Notes under the pieces: generated by a model
Databases searched by the model: none
Told to the model about the DNA's origin: nothing
Seen by the model: the letters and a program-made list of their open reading frames with translations, nothing else
Shown here: positions 5,656-7,772 of the stretch, piece after piece
How the letters are laid out: every line of letters begins with the position of its first letter
Position numbering within the stretch: the first letter of the stretch is position 1
Assembly: GCF_010892395.1 (NCBI RefSeq)
Contig: NZ_JAACKB010000115.1
Location: 1 to 7,772 of the forward strand
Direction of reading: 5' to 3'
Origin: Sulfurovum sp. bin170
Lineage (GTDB): Bacteria; Campylobacterota; Campylobacteria; Campylobacterales; Sulfurovaceae
Length of the DNA stretch: 7,772 nucleotides
Position numbers and translations under genes: made by a program

Positions 5656-6480
5656 CTATTTGGGTTGAAAAAGCTCTCTCTTTATCTCCTCTATCCTAGC
5701 CAATGACAACCCAGTAGATTTATGTATAATATCTACATCAAGATGCAACTTCAACATCTGCTTTGCAACAATTATCATCCCTTTTTCAATACCTTGGTCA
5801 ATGCCTTCTTTAATTCCCTCTTTAATCCCTACTGCCCTACCATCCTGATAAAATGGTATATTTTCAATATCTACAGCCAACATATCTGCTCCTTTTTTCA
5901 CATTCTCTTCTAGTTCTCTATTGGTTGACAAAATCGTTACTTTTTCCAAGTAGTTTTTGTACTCTCTATCATCATCTTTGGTCAACTCTCTAATTCTTTT
6001 CAAGATAGTATTGACAATCATCTGCTTATCTTTACCCTCAAAATCACATAATATAGAGAGTGCAACTGCCGATGGATTTTAATGATACAGAAGCTCTTCA
6101 CAGCTTATATCTCGCACATCAATTATATCATAACTATATGAAATTCTATTTCGCTCAATCCTATCTCTCATATAACACTTCTCTTTGCCGATATAGATAA
6201 CAAATTGAGAAACTTCATAATCTCTGTACTCAAAGAGTATATCACTAAAATATCGCAACATCCTAAGCTCCATCTTGCTATGGTTGTTGTTCTGTATCTC
6301 TATATGCACAATCTTCTTATCGTACTTAAACACAATGTCACTATCTCGTCTTTCTACTCTCGTCCACTCTTTATCTATCAACTCCACTTCACTATCTATG
6401 TCGATACCAAGCATATACATTGATATATCTCGACCTATCTCTTTGATAATCTCTTTTGTTATTATGTCTTTTTGACCCAT
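5656..6480 (-). pseudogene. Rpn/PD-(D/E)XK nuclease-transposase family gene, broken by one in-frame stop
   Basis: Two open stretches (6480-6079 and 6078-5656) are in the same frame, separated only by TAA at 6081-6079. Reading through gives a single protein of 274 residues with the contiguous sequence ELLYH-stop-NPSAVALSILCDFEGKDKQ, typical of the Rpn recombination-promoting nuclease family (also labelled PD-(D/E)XK transposase). Lys is usual after such a YH, so AAA to TAA is the simplest change. The N-terminal nuclease domain shows D48 and the ExQ variant E61-I-Q63 of the PD-(D/E)xK core. The C-terminus has the family's GIKEGIKEGIDQGIEKG repeat. AAAAGGAAA precedes the ATG. The 133-residue first fragment retains the nuclease core but lacks the C-terminal half, so activity is uncertain. 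The family is associated with horizontal gene transfer and recombination. Confidence 0.85.
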
Positions 6481-6506
6481 GAGGTTTCCTTTTTTAAGGT
6501 GGTGTT

Positions 6507-6515
6507 ATTTTAGCA
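6507..6515 (-). promoter_or_regulatory. Candidate extended -10 promoter of the nuclease pseudogene
   Basis: On the minus strand this reads TGCTAAAAT, an extended -10 with five of six matches to TATAAT, ending 26 bases before the ATG at 6480. No good -35 is seen at 16-18 bases upstream. The position is sensible for a short leader that includes the AAAAGGAAA ribosome site. Confidence 0.35.
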
Positions 6516-6554
6516 TAAAAGAACGAAAAGTGTTATTGACTTTTGAGGAGTTGA

Positions 6555-6721
6555 CTCGTTCCCATCCGTCCTCGGTGGGATACGCATACAAGAACCTAAA
6601 CTACCCAAAAGCAGAACTCGCTCCCATCGCTCCTGCGTGGGAGTGTATATGAGCATTAAGGAGTTTTTAAACAGCTTGTGACTCTCGTATGCGTATCCCA
6701 CCGAGGACGGATGGGAACGAG
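6555..6721. repeat. Head-to-head pair of repeat A (perfect 35-bp inverted repeat)
   Basis: Positions 6555-6589 and 6687-6721 are perfect reverse complements over 35 bases (core GTATCCCACCGAGGACGG on the right-hand copy). They flank 97 bp that include a third, diverged copy at 6617-6653. Each copy can form a small CCCATC/GGTGGG hairpin with G-U pairs. The arrangement resembles BIME-type mosaics of REP elements. It fills most of the gap between the nuclease pseudogene and the partial gene at the right end. Confidence 0.9.
6617..6653 (-). repeat. Diverged member of repeat A
   Basis: This stretch (CTCGCTCCCATCGCTCCTGC then GTGGGAGTGTATATGAG) follows the same order of motifs as 6555-6589 and has the same orientation, with substitutions spread through the unit. 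It has its own internal hairpin, CTCCCA/TGGGAG. It may be a second subfamily rather than a decayed copy. Confidence 0.65.
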
Positions 6722-6728
6722 CGAGTGG

Positions 6729-6751
6729 GTTACGACGGAAACCATCGTAAC
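6729..6751. repeat. GTTACGA hairpin downstream of the partial gene
   Basis: GTTACGA (6729-6735) pairs with TCGTAAC (6745-6751); inside, GG pairs with CC around an AAA loop after one mismatch. It begins 7 bases past the stop codon of the minus-strand gene. No T-run follows on the minus strand, so it is not a classic intrinsic terminator, but it could mark the 3' end. Its compact palindrome form resembles the other small repeats here; only one copy is in the window. Confidence 0.45.
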
Positions 6752-6758
6752 TAGTTAG

Positions 6759-7772
6759 TCAGTGAGTAGGATACCAATCTCGTTCGGTATTAGATTCAAT
6801 ACTTTGGTCTGAATAAAAACGAACTTTTGTTAACGCAGTAATATTATTCAAAATTGGACTTAATGATTTTGGAATATCAAAAATTATTGTATTTCCATTT
6901 ATAATTATATTGGAAACAATATTAATATTATCATCAACAGGATAATGTGTATCAGCATAATTTACTATATTTGCATCAATAGAATTCCATTTATTGATAT
7001 CTTTGTCATCTCCTGAAAGCTGAAGTGAAAAACCAATATTAGTTTCATCATCATTATTTGTATCGAAATAAATCAGCCATATATATCTATTATTTTTTTG
7101 ACTATTTTCTTTATCATTAAAATTAGATTTTAATTGACTAGGAAGTTCTAAAATTTTCATTTCTACTCTAATCTTGCTCTCTGTAACATTAACACTCATT
7201 TCAGATAAATCTATAAAAGAAGTAATTATTTTTTCTTTATAACTTTCTTTTATTTTATCTTTCATAATATCATTCGGAGTAATAAATCCATTTTTAGAAA
7301 TAGTAATTGGTTCTTCTCTTTCTGTACTTGTTGGAGTTGTAGCAGAAGTTCCACCTGTCTGCTCCTCTTTAACCTCAACAGCCTCTTCATCCGAAATAAT
7401 CAACTCATCAGAAAGCCCCTCAATCTCCTTGTCCACACAATCACTGTCAACACAAGCATTTATCCTATCAGGTAACTCTTTAGTCACATTATTATCAATC
7501 AACTCTTGTGCCATCTCTTTGATATTTCCACTCATCGCCTCGGTAGCTGTCAACTCTTTCTCTCTAAGTGTATTGATATTGCTCTCCAAATCTTTTAAAA
7601 GCGTCTTATAAAACTCATCTTGTGCATATTGAGTATCTAAAGTCCTAATAGCCTCTACATCTTGGGTTTTCAGATGACCTGCATCTATCATTGATTGCAA
7701 GATAGAAAGCTCTTTCTCATCTTCACTGTTTTCAAATCCACTATAGTTTAGTGTAAATTTACCACCATCATA
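6759..7772 (-). CDS. Unrecognised acidic protein, 3' part only (5' end outside the window)
   Basis: The frame stays open to the window edge, so the last 337 residues are visible and the true start is not. A TTG at 7700 could initiate, but there is no reason to prefer it since coding sequence continues upstream (YDGGKFTLNYSGFENSEDEKELSI). The first 120 or so visible residues look helical and charged, with a Cys pair in NACVDSDCVD. A Thr/Glu-rich linker (EEQTGGTSATTPTSTEREE) follows, then an Asn/Asp-rich, probably beta-rich C-terminal domain containing WLIYFDTNNDDETNIGFSLQ and ending ERDWYPTH. That last pattern vaguely recalls extracellular beta-sandwich domains with a DxDxD-like turn. A surface or periplasmic location is a guess. 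GC drops sharply in the C-terminal part. I cannot assign a function. Confidence 0.7.
   Translation of the reverse strand, partial: YDGGKFTLNYSGFENSEDEKELSILQSMIDAGHLKTQDVEAIRTLDTQYAQDEFYKTLLKDLESNINTLREKELTATEAMSGNIKEMAQELIDNNVTKELPDRINACVDSDCVDKEIEGLSDELIISDEEAVEVKEEQTGGTSATTPTSTEREEPITISKNGFITPNDIMKDKIKESYKEKIITSFIDLSEMSVNVTESKIRVEMKILELPSQLKSNFNDKENSQKNNRYIWLIYFDTNNDDETNIGFSLQLSGDDKDINKWNSIDANIVNYADTHYPVDDNINIVSNIIINGNTIIFDIPKSLSPILNNITALTKVRFYSDQSIESNTERDWYPTH

Noticed and set aside
5454..5699. Open frame on the plus strand across the nested repeats
   Set aside because: It consists almost wholly of repeat A, the MITE and the end of the nuclease pseudogene; the translation has no recognisable protein features.
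6079..6081. Programmed stop-codon readthrough in the Rpn gene
   Set aside because: TAA followed by A is not a known leaky context and no stimulatory structure is seen; a simple nonsense mutation is more likely.
6510..6701. Small minus-strand open frame in the repeat A cluster
   Set aside because: It translates the inverted repeats themselves and has no ribosome site or family resemblance.
6617..6721. Possible CRISPR array, because similar units recur near 6555-6721
   Set aside because: Only three units occur, in mixed orientation, with diverged sequence, no regular spacers and no cas genes.
7700..7702. TTG start for the right-end gene
   Set aside because: The frame remains open and protein-like for another 24 codons to the window edge, so the gene most likely begins outside the window.

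Overview
The window looks like a chromosomal segment of a Campylobacterota (epsilonproteobacterial) genome, probably a Sulfurovum/Sulfurimonas-type organism. The evidence is the low GC content, the gene order DUF6394–secF–secD–yajC with lnt divergent from yajC, and protein sequences typical of that phylum. The taxonomic call rests on recalled gene order and sequence style, not on a search.

Layout. Positions 33-3425 (minus strand) are a housekeeping operon transcribed yajC > secD > secF > DUF6394 membrane protein. It encodes the SecDF-YajC accessory complex of the Sec translocon. lnt (apolipoprotein N-acyltransferase, 3440-4837, plus) starts only 14 bp from the yajC start codon, so the 5' ends of the two transcripts probably overlap. 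Next is a type II toxin-antitoxin pair, a Phd/YefM antitoxin and a RelE toxin with all its catalytic residues (4915-5440, plus). An Rpn/PD-(D/E)XK nuclease-transposase gene follows on the minus strand (5656-6480), broken by one in-frame TAA. The right end (6759-7772, minus) is the 3' part of an unrecognised acidic protein with a strongly AT-rich C-terminal half; its start lies outside the window.

The most notable content is a dense set of short palindromic repeats of at least five types. (1) A GGAATCGG-hairpin repeat occurs at the left edge, between secF and the DUF6394 gene, and inside lnt. (2) A CGTAGGG-hairpin repeat occurs once inside lnt and twice, inverted, inside a small element. (3) A GTATGCGTATCCCACCGAGG repeat occurs once after relE and as a perfect 35-bp inverted pair near 6555-6721, with a diverged copy between the pair. 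(4) A 139-bp MITE-like element with 16-bp perfect terminal inverted repeats and a 3-bp target duplication sits inside one copy of repeat 3 and itself contains two inverted copies of repeat 2, giving three nested layers. (5) A GTTACGA hairpin follows the last gene.

Two repeat insertions in lnt keep the reading frame and fall in loops between predicted membrane helices, so Lnt carries repeat-derived peptides. No complete undescribed gene system is visible. The candidates for novelty are this family of nested, sometimes protein-coding repeats and the composite gene at the right edge.
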